Below, in pieces: positions 1-8,313 of a DNA stretch of 64,000 nucleotides. A program made the translations under genes and the position numbers. Within the stretch, counting starts at the first letter, position 1. Every line of letters begins with the position of its first letter. A model generated the notes under the pieces. It searched no databases. It was not told the origin of the DNA and was given only the letters and a program-made list of their open reading frames with translations. This DNA comes from Hohaiivirga grylli. GTDB taxonomy: Bacteria; Pseudomonadota; Alphaproteobacteria; Rhizobiales; Beijerinckiaceae. Where the stretch lies: positions 744,001 to 808,000 of the forward strand of contig NZ_JBBYXI010000001.1 of assembly GCF_039655745.1 (NCBI RefSeq), given 5' to 3'.

Positions 1-480
1 TGCACCGGCACCCGAGATGAACTGTTTGGTACCATTCAGAATATATTGGCTGCCTGAGTGGGTTGCCTTGGTTTTGAGTGCTGCTGCATCTGAACCCGCT
101 GAAGGTTCTGTCAGGCAGTAGGAGGCAATCTGTTCCATACTTGCCAGCCCGGGCAGGTATGTTTGCCTTTGCTCTTCCGAGCCATAGGCATCAATCATCC
201 ATGCAACCATATTATGAATAGACAGAAAGGCTGCGATTGTCGGGCAGCCTGTTGCCAATGCTTCAAAAATTAAGGCGGCATCCAGCCGCCCCATTCCTGA
301 ACCACCAACGTCTTCCCGTACGTAAATAGCAGCCATGCCAAGTGTGGCTGCTTCTTTCAGCGTATCTGTCGGAAAGTATTTCTTTTCGTCCCATTCAAGC
401 GCAAAGGGGGCAATCCGCTCATCTGCAAATTGCCGGGCCATTGACTGAATGGCAAACTGGTCTTGCGAAGGTGCCAGCAT
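1..480 (-). CDS. isobutyryl-CoA dehydrogenase-like acyl-CoA dehydrogenase (N-terminal part, runs off window)
   Basis: The reading frame opens with ATG at 480 and runs off the left edge, giving about 160 residues. The translation begins MLAPSQDQFAIQSMARQF and contains SYCLTEPSAGSDAAALKT and QYILNGTKQFISGAGA. These match the acyl-CoA dehydrogenase N-terminal and middle domains; the TEPSAGSD segment lines the FAD and substrate site. The wording is especially close to isobutyryl-CoA dehydrogenase (ACAD8-type) of valine catabolism, which oxidises isobutyryl-CoA to methacrylyl-CoA using FAD. An in-frame stop lies 17 codons upstream and no better start exists. The catalytic glutamate and C-terminal domain lie outside the window, so the substrate assignment is an inference from similarity; the family assignment is firm. 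Confidence 0.85.
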   Translation of the reverse strand, partial: MLAPSQDQFAIQSMARQFADERIAPFALEWDEKKYFPTDTLKEAATLGMAAIYVREDVGGSGMGRLDAALIFEALATGCPTIAAFLSIHNMVAWMIDAYGSEEQRQTYLPGLASMEQIASYCLTEPSAGSDAAALKTKATHSGSQYILNGTKQFISGAGA

Positions 481-732
481 TTTCCATTCCCGATTGAGCG
501 TTTCCTGATGGTGGCCAGAGCGCGATGGCTATGACCTATTATTATTTGGGTAGTATGGAGCAAATGCTGACTTTAACCATTAGCAATTGGGTCAGTTCCA
601 TTATCGGCTATCAATAGAATTATACAGACCAGAGCATGAAAAAGGTTTGCCGTGGCTCAATGGTACGGTAATGCTTTTGGTTAAGTAGAAATGCTGAATA
701 CGGCTAAAAAGAAAACAGGAGTTTCTGGAGAG

Positions 733-1683
733 ATGGCTTCAAAGCTTGAACAATTGCGCGATATGACAGTGGTTGTTGCCGATACTGGTGATATTGAAGC
801 TGTTGCGCGACTGAAACCTCAGGATTGCACGACCAATCCAACATTGATCCTCAAGGCTGTTGAAAGTGCTGCTGGCCAGCCTATCCTTGAAGAGGCTCTG
901 GCTTGGGGACGTATGCAGGGCGGTAACAATGTTGATGCGGTCTGTGATCGTCTGGCCGTTGCTTTTGGTGCGGAACTTGCCAAGGTTGTTCCTGGTCGTG
1001 TTTCGACAGAAGTGGATGCTGATCTGTCATTTGATACGCAGGCCACAGTTGCTAAAGCCCGTCAGATTATCGAGGCGTATCAGGCCAAGGGCATTGGCCG
1101 TGAACGTATCCTGATCAAAATCGCCTCCACATGGGAAGGTATTCGCGCCGCTGAAGTTCTTCAGAAAGAAGGCATCGACTGTAATCTGACACTGCTGTTT
1201 TCACTGGCTCAGGCTGCGGCCTGTGCTGATGCAGGCGCGTATCTCATTTCACCATTTGTTGGTCGTATTCTTGACTGGCATGTTAAAAATGGCGGCGGTC
1301 CATATCAGGCAGAGAACGACCCGGGTGTTCTCTCTGTTCGTAATATCTACGCTTATTATAAGGCCTATGATATCAAGACGGTTGTCATGGGCGCGTCTTT
1401 CCGCAACAGCGGAGAGATAGAAGCTTTAGCGGGTTGTGATCGTCTGACAATTTCGCCTGCTCTGATTGATGAACTGGCAAATGCTACGGGTGAATTGCCA
1501 CGTCGTTTGAGCTCTGCTGTTGCGAGTGAAGCACCTGCTCTGATGAAGCTTGATGAAAAGGCGTTCCGTTTCGCGTTGAATGAAGATGCCATGGCGACAG
1601 AAAAGCTGGCGGAAGGTATTCGCGGGTTTGTTAAAGACCTGCGCAGCTTGAAGACTTTGGTCAGTCAGCGCCTTTCTGCTTAA
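733..1683 (+). CDS. tal: transaldolase
   Basis: This enzyme of the non-oxidative pentose phosphate pathway moves a dihydroxyacetone unit between sedoheptulose-7-P and glyceraldehyde-3-P. The protein has the class I transaldolase landmarks: VVADTGDIEAVARLKPQDCTTNPTLIL at the N-terminus, the Schiff-base lysine in RILIKIASTWEG, then NLTLLFSLAQAAACADAG and ISPFVGRILDW. The frame is open from ATG 691, but ATG 733 is preferred: it follows a GGAGAG ribosome binding site at about 5 bases, and it gives 316 residues, the usual TalB length, with an N-terminus that aligns to the family. A strong hairpin terminator follows directly. The gene stands alone, divergent from the acyl-CoA dehydrogenase. Confidence 0.95.
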   Translation: MASKLEQLRDMTVVVADTGDIEAVARLKPQDCTTNPTLILKAVESAAGQPILEEALAWGRMQGGNNVDAVCDRLAVAFGAELAKVVPGRVSTEVDADLSFDTQATVAKARQIIEAYQAKGIGRERILIKIASTWEGIRAAEVLQKEGIDCNLTLLFSLAQAAACADAGAYLISPFVGRILDWHVKNGGGPYQAENDPGVLSVRNIYAYYKAYDIKTVVMGASFRNSGEIEALAGCDRLTISPALIDELANATGELPRRLSSAVASEAPALMKLDEKAFRFALNEDAMATEKLAEGIRGFVKDLRSLKTLVSQRLSA

Positions 1684-1690
1684 GGATATG

Positions 1691-1720
1691 AAAAACCCCG
1701 GATAATTATCCGGGGTTTTT
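1691..1720. terminator. bidirectional rho-independent terminator between tal and the P-type ATPase
   Basis: The stem AACCCCGGATAA/TTATCCGGGGTT is flanked by an A-run on the left and a T-run on the right. It can therefore end transcription from both convergent genes. Confidence 0.9.
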
Positions 1721-1721
1721 C

Positions 1722-4034
1722 TTACTTCATACGTAAGAGCCGTAGGGCATTCGCTGTCACGAGGAGAGTGGCTCCCGTGTCTGCCAGAATGGCAGGCCAC
1801 AGCCCTGTAATGCCCATAACAGTTGTAACAAGGAAAACGGCTTTCAATCCAAGAGCGATTGTAAGGTTCTGGCGGATGTTCCGCATTGTCCGTTTGGCCA
1901 GATCAATCAGTCTGGCAACGCCCATTACCTGCCCCTGTAAAATAGCTGCATCACCTGTTTCCAGTGCAATGTCCGTTCCGCCTCCTAGGCCTCCAGCCAT
2001 TGCGATACCAACATCAGCTGCGGCCAGAGCCGGGGCATCATTGATACCATCGCCCACCTTGGCAACTGACTGCCCCTCGGCCTGAAGACTGGCGACAATC
2101 TTCATTTTGTCCTGAGGCAAAAGTTCACTGCGGACTTCAATCCCCAGCTGACCGGCAATGGCTGTTGCTGTTGCCTTATGGTCACCCGTGAGCATAAGGG
2201 CCCGGATATTATTATCTTTAAGAGCAGAAATACCTTCCGCTGCATCGGTTTTGGGTTCATCTCGCAGGCCAATGACGCCTGCCAGTGAGCCATTTACAAC
2301 CAGAACGGCTACCGTCTTTCCCTCACTGAAGAGGCTTTCAATAAAGCTATTCTGTTCAGAAGATATTGTTGCAAATTCTGCTGCGGATTTTGGTGAGCCG
2401 ACAAAGATATCCTGTCCGTCTATTCTGCCAGTAACGCCTTTCCCGGCAATGACACCTGCATCTTCACAAACCTTGAGAGACAGTTCTCTGGTTTTGGCCT
2501 GATTGATAATGGCTTTGGCGAGTGGGTGACTGGAGCTTGCTTCAACAGATGCTGCAAGTACAACGGCATCAGCCTCACTGCGCCCAAATCCTTTGATGTC
2601 CGTGACACTGGGAACACCCGTTGTCAAAGTGCCTGTCTTGTCAAAAGCAACGGTTGTAACAGTCGCAAGCTTCTCAAGAACCTCACCACCTTTGAGGAGA
2701 AGGCCGCGTTTGGCACCGGCTGCAATACCGGATGCAATCGCCGCTGGTGTTGAGATGACGAGTGCGCATGGGCAGCCAATTAAAAGCACAGCGAGGCCAC
2801 GATAAATCCATGTCTGCAAGTCAGCGCCAAACATGGGCGGAATGACAGCAACGCTCAGACCAATCAGGAAAATGAAAGGCGTATAAACCTGCGAGAACCG
2901 ATTAATAAAGCGTTGGGTTGGTGATTTACGATCCTGTGCTTCTTCAACCAGTTTAGCGATGCGGGCAATGGTATTGTTGCCCGGATCATTGCTGACACGG
3001 ATACGCAAGGCTGCATCATGATTGATGGAGCCGGCAAAAACCTGATCACCCGGGTTCTTGGTCTTAGGAGCACTTTCACCCGTCACTGGTGATTCATCAA
3101 TGCTACTTGAGCCACTGAGAATTTCACCATCAGCAGAAATTCTATCACCGGGGCGTGCAACAATGACGTCACCAATCTTGAGATTGGAAATGGGTGTTTC
3201 AACAAGGCTGCCATTCTTCTCAAGGAAAGATATTTTTGGGATAAGATCTGTCAGTCCCTTGATGCCACGGCGGGCCTGACCGGAGGCTATACTTTCAAGC
3301 AGCTCTCCAATCATGAAAAGCACAACAACAACAGCAGCCTCATCAATTGCGCCGATAAAAATGGCACCAACAGCTGCCACAACCATCAGTGTTTCAATTG
3401 AGAATGGGAAACCCTGGCGAATGCCGCGCCATGCTTTGAACGCAACAGGTACAAGCCCGATGAATGCACCTGCTAATAAAGCGACAGTCTGGCCCGTTGG
3501 GGAGATGGTACCGATCAGATAGGACGCAACGATAAAGGCACTGCAGACCAGTACAAGAATGCCATCTGTCTTTTTCCACCATGGACGATCATCAGAATGG
3601 TCATGGGTGTGGTCGATGTGATCATCATCTTCATCATGCACGTGATCGGACTTCTCGCCATCATGACTATGCTTGTGGCCTGCGCCATGATCATGACCAG
3701 AGCAATTACTGTGATCATCAGCAGGAGTGGCTTGCTCTTTTGTTTGCATGCTCGGAACAGCTGTTGCAGATAGGTCGTCCCGTTTATTGGACATAGACAA
3801 AACTTTATAACCAAGCGTATCCAGCTTGGTTGCAAGAGATGTCATTGATACATCTGGCCGATGATGAACGGTAACGAGCTCCGTTGTAATAGAAGTATCG
3901 ACCGTCGAAACGCCTGAGAGCTTTGACAGGGATGCTTCAATCTTCATGGCGCATGAGCCGCAATCAAGGCCGGCAACCTTAAAAAAAGATGTCTTTTCAG
4001 TATTCATGTCGGTCTTTTGATTCTCACGTGTCAT
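1722..4034 (-). CDS. zntA: heavy-metal translocating P1B-type ATPase (Zn/Cd/Pb exporter)
   Basis: A 770-residue inner-membrane ATPase that exports divalent soft metals. In order it shows an N-terminal HMA domain with GLDCGSCAMK at residues 22-31, a long His/Asp-rich linker (HDHGAGHKHSHDGE and HTHDHSDD, about residues 105-150), membrane helices, the TGES actuator loop, the CPC metal site IGCPCALVIS, the phosphorylation site DKTGTLT, and the hinge GDGINDAPALA. The CPC motif with a His-rich loop fits the Zn/Cd/Pb subgroup. ATG 4034 has a GTGAGG ribosome binding site 7 bases upstream. The gene is divergent from a MerR-family regulator, and their shared intergenic region holds a typical metal-MerR promoter on this strand. 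The metal is inferred as Zn(II)/Cd(II)/Pb(II); copper is less likely. Confidence 0.93.
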   Translation of the reverse strand: MTRENQKTDMNTEKTSFFKVAGLDCGSCAMKIEASLSKLSGVSTVDTSITTELVTVHHRPDVSMTSLATKLDTLGYKVLSMSNKRDDLSATAVPSMQTKEQATPADDHSNCSGHDHGAGHKHSHDGEKSDHVHDEDDDHIDHTHDHSDDRPWWKKTDGILVLVCSAFIVASYLIGTISPTGQTVALLAGAFIGLVPVAFKAWRGIRQGFPFSIETLMVVAAVGAIFIGAIDEAAVVVVLFMIGELLESIASGQARRGIKGLTDLIPKISFLEKNGSLVETPISNLKIGDVIVARPGDRISADGEILSGSSSIDESPVTGESAPKTKNPGDQVFAGSINHDAALRIRVSNDPGNNTIARIAKLVEEAQDRKSPTQRFINRFSQVYTPFIFLIGLSVAVIPPMFGADLQTWIYRGLAVLLIGCPCALVISTPAAIASGIAAGAKRGLLLKGGEVLEKLATVTTVAFDKTGTLTTGVPSVTDIKGFGRSEADAVVLAASVEASSSHPLAKAIINQAKTRELSLKVCEDAGVIAGKGVTGRIDGQDIFVGSPKSAAEFATISSEQNSFIESLFSEGKTVAVLVVNGSLAGVIGLRDEPKTDAAEGISALKDNNIRALMLTGDHKATATAIAGQLGIEVRSELLPQDKMKIVASLQAEGQSVAKVGDGINDAPALAAADVGIAMAGGLGGGTDIALETGDAAILQGQVMGVARLIDLAKRTMRNIRQNLTIALGLKAVFLVTTVMGITGLWPAILADTGATLLVTANALRLLRMK

Positions 4035-4059
4035 GAAATTACCTCACTATCTTGCAAGA

Positions 4060-4090
4060 ACCGTACAACCTCTAGTAACTAGAGATGCAA
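4060..4090 (-). promoter_or_regulatory. MerR-type promoter with 19-bp spacer and dyad operator for the metal ATPase
   Basis: On the minus strand a -35 box TTGCAT (4085-4090) and a -10 box TACGGT (4060-4065) are separated by 19 bp. Between them lies a perfect 7-1-7 palindrome, CTCTAGTTACTAGAG (4070-4084). An over-long 19-20 bp spacer carrying the operator is the hallmark of MerR-regulated metal promoters, which are twisted open when metal binds the regulator. Confidence 0.85.
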
Positions 4091-4099
4091 GAGGGTGAT

Positions 4100-4522
4100 A
4101 TGATGTTTTTTTCTATTGGTGATTTAGCGCACAAAACTGGAGTTAAAGTTCCGACAATCCGGTTTTATGAGAATATTGGTCTGCTGGCTGAACCGATGCG
4201 CACAGAAGGCGGGCAGAGACGCTATAGTGCCGATGATGTTGCACGGCTCAGTTTTATTCGCCATGCACGCCAACTCGGGTTTGAGGTTGAGGATGTTCGT
4301 GAGTTGCTGGTTCTCAGTGCTGATCCGGATCGTCCCTGTGCCGAAGTTGATGGCATCGTTTATCGTCATCTTGATGATGTAAAACAGAAGATTGAGAAAC
4401 TGAGCGCCCTGCAGAAAGAACTTGAGCGTATGGTTTGTGGCAGCAGGCATGGCAGTATTGGAGAATGCCGGGTCATTCAGGTGCTGGCTGATCATGATAT
4501 GTGTGAGAGTGATGTTCATTAA
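4100..4522 (+). CDS. MerR-family metal-responsive transcriptional regulator (ZntR/CadR/PbrR-like)
   Basis: A 140-residue regulator with the MerR winged helix-turn-helix at the N-terminus (FSIGDLAHKTGVKVPTIRFY, then YENIGLL and GGQRRYS), a dimerising coiled coil (about residues 75-120), and metal-ligand candidates: Cys in DPDRPCAEVD, Cys in MVCGSRHGSIGEC, and C-terminal His/Cys. This cysteine layout is that of Zn/Cd/Pb sensors rather than CueR. ATG at 4100 or 4103 follows a GAGGG site at 4091-4095. The upstream in-frame ATG at 4085 would overlap the -35 box of the divergent promoter and has no ribosome site. It most likely activates the adjacent ATPase gene in response to metal. Confidence 0.9.
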   Translation: MMFFSIGDLAHKTGVKVPTIRFYENIGLLAEPMRTEGGQRRYSADDVARLSFIRHARQLGFEVEDVRELLVLSADPDRPCAEVDGIVYRHLDDVKQKIEKLSALQKELERMVCGSRHGSIGECRVIQVLADHDMCESDVH

Positions 4523-4642
4523 TGCGCGTTGACGGCAAGGCAGCTATGCTTTCACTTCGGGGACAATCCGCATCAGACTGCTTGCCATCTTTGAGTGAAC
4601 ATGCTTGAAACCGTTTGAGTTGTTATGGGGAAACGGAAAACA

Positions 4643-5680
4643 ATGAGTGATGTAATCGAAACAGATGTGGTGATTGTCGGCGCAGGGCCGGTTGGTCTAT
4701 TTGCCGTCTTTGAACTTGGACTGCTGGATATAAAAGCCCATCTTATCGATATTCTGCCCAAAATTGGCGGCCAGTGCGCTGAACTTTATCCGGAAAAACC
4801 TATCTACGATATTCCCGGTTATCCGGTTGTGAATGGTCAGGAACTGATTGATAATCTGGTGAAGCAGATTGAGCCGTTCCATCCAGAGTTTCATTTGGGT
4901 GAAATGGTTGAAGAACTGGAAAGCCTCGGAACTGAAGAAGCTCCAAAGTTTCGTGTGAAGACGGATGCTGGCACAGAATTTATCTGTAAGTCTGTTCTGA
5001 TTGCTGCCGGTGGCGGTTCCTTCCAGCCGAAGAAGCCTCCGATTGAAAATATTGAAAAGTATGAGAATACAGGCGTATTCTATGCTGTCCGCAAGATGGA
5101 AGCTTTCCGTGATAAGCGCGTCCTGATTGTTGGTGGTGGGGACTCTGCTCTCGACTGGACTGTTAACCTGCAGCCATTGGCAAAACGTATGACTTTGCTA
5201 CATCGCCGTGATGCTTTCCGTGCTGCTCCGGATACCGTCAATAAGATGCGTTCGCTGGTAGCAGAGGGACAGATGGATATGTACCTTGGGCAGGTTGTTG
5301 CCCTGAAGGGCAATGCTCCGGTTCTTGAAGGCGTCACCATTCGTCGCGATGACGGCACAACGTTTGATGTTGAATGTGATATTCTGCTGCCATTCTTTGG
5401 TCTGACGATGAAGCTTGGCCCGATCGCCAATTGGGGGCTTAATGTCAACGAGAACCTGATACCGGTTGATACGGAAAAATTTGAAACCAGTGTGCCCGGT
5501 ATTTTTGCAATTGGTGACATCAATAGCTATCCCGGCAAACTGAAGCTTATTCTTTCAGGTTTCCATGAAGGTGCGCTGGCTGCTCAGAAGGTGCATCGTT
5601 ATGTGTATCCAGACAAGAAACTGCTATTCCAATACACGACATCATCCAGCAATCTGCAAAAGAAGCTGGGTGTGAACTAA
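4643..5680 (+). CDS. ferredoxin--NADP(+) reductase, thioredoxin-reductase-like type
   Basis: A 345-residue flavoprotein with an N-terminal FAD Rossmann motif VVIVGAGPVGLFAVFELG, a second dinucleotide fold VLIVGGGDSALDW for NADPH, and a C-terminal FAD motif VPGIFAIGDINSYPGK. It lacks the CxxC redox pair of thioredoxin reductase: the family wording GGQCAELYPEKPIYDIPG has only one Cys. That is diagnostic of the TrxR-like ferredoxin-NADP reductases of Bacillus and alphaproteobacteria. It would pass electrons between NADPH and ferredoxin. ATG 4643 is preferred over ATG 4625, because the latter lacks a ribosome site and adds residues not typical of the family. Its likely electron partner is the [2Fe-2S] ferredoxin encoded convergently just downstream. 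Confidence 0.9.
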   Translation: MSDVIETDVVIVGAGPVGLFAVFELGLLDIKAHLIDILPKIGGQCAELYPEKPIYDIPGYPVVNGQELIDNLVKQIEPFHPEFHLGEMVEELESLGTEEAPKFRVKTDAGTEFICKSVLIAAGGGSFQPKKPPIENIEKYENTGVFYAVRKMEAFRDKRVLIVGGGDSALDWTVNLQPLAKRMTLLHRRDAFRAAPDTVNKMRSLVAEGQMDMYLGQVVALKGNAPVLEGVTIRRDDGTTFDVECDILLPFFGLTMKLGPIANWGLNVNENLIPVDTEKFETSVPGIFAIGDINSYPGKLKLILSGFHEGALAAQKVHRYVYPDKKLLFQYTTSSSNLQKKLGVN

Positions 5681-5701
5681 GCGGTTTTGTTCGAATATAG
5701 A

Positions 5702-5726
5702 AAAGGCGCCGGACTGGCGCCTTTTT
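5702..5726. terminator. bidirectional terminator between the ferredoxin reductase and ferredoxin genes
   Basis: The stem AAAGGCGCC/GGCGCCTTT has a 5-base loop and is flanked by A and T runs. It can serve both convergent genes. Confidence 0.88.
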
Positions 5727-5728
5727 CT

Positions 5729-6043
5729 TTAGCCTGTCGGGCCGAGCGTCAGCTCAAGGCCGTCAAGATCCGGTGTCCAGAGAATCTGACAGGAAAGGCG
5801 TGAGTTGCCCATGACAAGAGGCAGCATATCAAGCTGCAACTCTTCTTCTTCCAATGCCGGGTACAGCTTAGGAAGCCATTCTTCGTTAATGTAGACATGG
5901 CAGGTGCCACACTCACAGGAACCACCGCAGGTGCCTTCAACTGGCAGGCCCCAGTCACGGATAATCTCCATAATCCGCCATCCTTCGATGCATTCGAGGG
6001 TGTGACGCTGACCATCTCTATCCGTTACATGGATGACGCCCAT
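5729..6043 (-). CDS. [2Fe-2S] ferredoxin (adrenodoxin/FdxB-like)
   Basis: A 104-residue soluble electron carrier. The cluster ligands are visible in EGTCGGSCECGTCHVY (C-x5-C-x2-C pattern) and in SRLSCQI, the fourth cysteine near the C-terminus. Spacing and length fit the adrenodoxin-type ferredoxins. ATG 6043 has an AGGAG site 9 bases upstream; a TTG three codons earlier is the alternative. It lies tail-to-tail with the ferredoxin-NADP reductase gene, which suggests, without proving, that the two proteins form an electron-transfer pair. Alternative roles are Fe-S cluster assembly or donation to a P450 or oxygenase. Confidence 0.9.
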   Translation of the reverse strand: MGVIHVTDRDGQRHTLECIEGWRIMEIIRDWGLPVEGTCGGSCECGTCHVYINEEWLPKLYPALEEEELQLDMLPLVMGNSRLSCQILWTPDLDGLELTLGPTG

Positions 6044-6204
6044 TTCAGGCAACTCCTTTGATACTGACGTGTTCTTTTATGCTTATTCCAGATGCCTGAA
6101 ATCATGATATTTTCGTTGGAATATATGGAAAAAGCATAAAAGGCAAATATTAGTATCTTATCTTCTGGCATAATTGGTGCGGTCAACTGCCTCGCATAAT
6201 CTGC

Positions 6205-8295
6205 TTATTCAATTCTGACAGTAACGCTATCTACCTGGCCATCGGCATCCATAACAGAAATACGTGCAAAGCCTGCACCATCAGGCTTCCAGAAAGCCTG
6301 TCTGCGAATATCAGCTTCCCCAATCGGGACACCATTGGCTATCCAGATAAAAGGTGGCTTGCCGCCAAGAACCTTCATTGCGAGATCCGTATGATCAGTT
6401 TGTGAGCCGGAATAACCTAGATCAACACGGGCTCCATCAAGTGGATAGGCAATCTTGAGGCTTGGCTTCAAAGCGGCATCGAGGGTTTTTGGGATGTCCT
6501 TGCGCAGATGTCGAAGAGGTGGTGGTAGGGTTGAAGAGGTTGCGATAAGGGCAAACTTCGGGCGTTGAAGTGGTTGCATCTCACCGCCATAGTGAGCGAA
6601 AGCATCAAACAGAACAGGGGCTGCAATCTGTCGCCCGACAAGGCCTGCAACAGGTGTATTATCGGCCCGGCCAACCCAGACACCAATTGTAATACGCTGA
6701 TCATACCCAATCGCCCAGGCATCACGGTAGCCGTAGGATGTGCCTGTCTTGAAAGCGATACGCCCAGCCAGTGCATTCTCAGGTGGTGGAGCACCCTGAA
6801 GAATATCAAAGACATACCAAGCTGCGACATCTGTTGTGATTATGCTCTCTGCAATGGGGGCATGGCTCGTAGCATCTGCCTCCCAGACAAGTTCTGGCAT
6901 AACACCATAACGGGCAAGGCCGGAGTAAAGGCGGGTAATGTCGACAAGAGAGATGCCAAGTCCACCAAGGCCAACAGCCAGACCCGGTGCGCTTTCCTGT
7001 GGTAAGGCGATATCTGCCCCGGCCTGGCGTAATCGTTGAATGAAGCGGGCCGCACCTACCTCACTCAATAATTCAACCGAAGGGATATTCAGTGAGAGCT
7101 GAAGAGCTTTTCTGGCTGTGACATTACCTTGATACCCCAGGTCGAAATTCTCAGGGCGATAGTCTCCAAAACGGGATGGGCTGTCATCCAGAAATGTTTC
7201 AGGATGAGCGATGCCGTTTTCAAACGCGAGCGCATAGATAAATGGTTTCAGGGCAGAGCCCGGAGAGCGGACAGCTTGGGTCAGATCAATGGCTCCACTT
7301 CGCTCTGACGACATGTAATCTGAGCTGCCAACACTGGCGAGGACTTCTCCGCTTTTATTATCCAGAACGAAGATCGCTATATTGGCTTTTGGGTCGATCG
7401 TGAGGAGGGCATCACGTGCCAGTGTTTCCAATGACTGCTGTAGTGATTTATTGATTGAAAGGCGAATGATGCTGGCTTTCGGTTTCGCTGCAACCAGTGT
7501 TTCCGCTGTATGTGCGGCATGATTTGGAAACGCAAAACGTGCGTTGGGAATTGGTTCCAGTTTTGCGCGCTCTCCTTCCGCCTCAGAGATAATACCGGCC
7601 TCGACGACCTTATCAAGAACGCGATTTCGTGCTTTGAGAGCTGTATTGGGATAACGATCCGGACGGCGTGTTTCAGGAGATTGCGGAAGAGCGACAAGAA
7701 GAGCTGCTTCACCATATGATAGTCGCTGTGGTTCTTTGCCAAAATAGGCAAAACTTGCGGCCCGAATACCTTCAAGATTGCCGCCAAAAGGGGCCATCAT
7801 CAGGTATAATTCAAGTATTTCTGTCTTGCTGAAACGTCGCTCCAGCTCAAATGCACGCACGAGCTGCTGGAACTTTGCGCCTAACGTACGTTGTTCACGG
7901 GGCTCTAAAAGACGGGCAACCTGCATTGTTAAGGTCGAGCCACCGGAGATTACTTTCTGGTTACTCAGGAGCTGCAAACCTGCGCGGGCGAGTGAGCGAA
8001 AATCAACTCCGTGGTGTTGTTCAAAACGCCTGTCTTCATATGCTTTGAGCATCATCAGATAACGCTCATCGACGTCTTTCATGCTGACAGGAAGGCGCCA
8101 GCGCCCGGCACTGGTCGTAAAGGGGCGAAGAAGCTGCCCGTTTCTGTCAATGACGACGGTTGAGTTTTGCTTGCTGGCTGAAAGGTCAAGCTCACCAAGT
8201 GAGAGTTTATAGATCAATATTACTCCTGCGCAGAGGGCCGCGCAGGAGAGCAAGATCAGTATACTTCGCTTCAGTAGCTTCCTAAACCGGTTCAT
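6205..8295 (-). CDS. pbpC: penicillin-binding protein 1C, bifunctional peptidoglycan glycosyltransferase/transpeptidase
   Basis: A 696-residue inner-membrane protein with one N-terminal membrane anchor (RSILILLSCAALCAGVILIY). The GT51 glycosyltransferase domain has the catalytic motif AYEDRRFEQHHGVDF, plus GGSTLTMQVARLL and RRFSKTEILELYL. The transpeptidase domain has SxxK in SPGSALKPF, SLN in QLSLNIPSVE, and KTGT in AFKTGTSYGYRDAW. The C-terminal about 90 residues form the BiPBP_C tail typical of PBP1C. ATG 8295 is chosen; an in-frame GTG at 8304 is the alternative. It sits directly behind the alpha-2-macroglobulin gene (9-19 bp gap), the classic pbpC/yfhM pairing, and both are probably co-transcribed. 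Confidence 0.95.
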   Translation of the reverse strand: MNRFRKLLKRSILILLSCAALCAGVILIYKLSLGELDLSASKQNSTVVIDRNGQLLRPFTTSAGRWRLPVSMKDVDERYLMMLKAYEDRRFEQHHGVDFRSLARAGLQLLSNQKVISGGSTLTMQVARLLEPREQRTLGAKFQQLVRAFELERRFSKTEILELYLMMAPFGGNLEGIRAASFAYFGKEPQRLSYGEAALLVALPQSPETRRPDRYPNTALKARNRVLDKVVEAGIISEAEGERAKLEPIPNARFAFPNHAAHTAETLVAAKPKASIIRLSINKSLQQSLETLARDALLTIDPKANIAIFVLDNKSGEVLASVGSSDYMSSERSGAIDLTQAVRSPGSALKPFIYALAFENGIAHPETFLDDSPSRFGDYRPENFDLGYQGNVTARKALQLSLNIPSVELLSEVGAARFIQRLRQAGADIALPQESAPGLAVGLGGLGISLVDITRLYSGLARYGVMPELVWEADATSHAPIAESIITTDVAAWYVFDILQGAPPPENALAGRIAFKTGTSYGYRDAWAIGYDQRITIGVWVGRADNTPVAGLVGRQIAAPVLFDAFAHYGGEMQPLQRPKFALIATSSTLPPPLRHLRKDIPKTLDAALKPSLKIAYPLDGARVDLGYSGSQTDHTDLAMKVLGGKPPFIWIANGVPIGEADIRRQAFWKPDGAGFARISVMDADGQVDSVTVRIE

Positions 8296-8313
8296 GTCAG
8301 ACACTGGCGGTTT

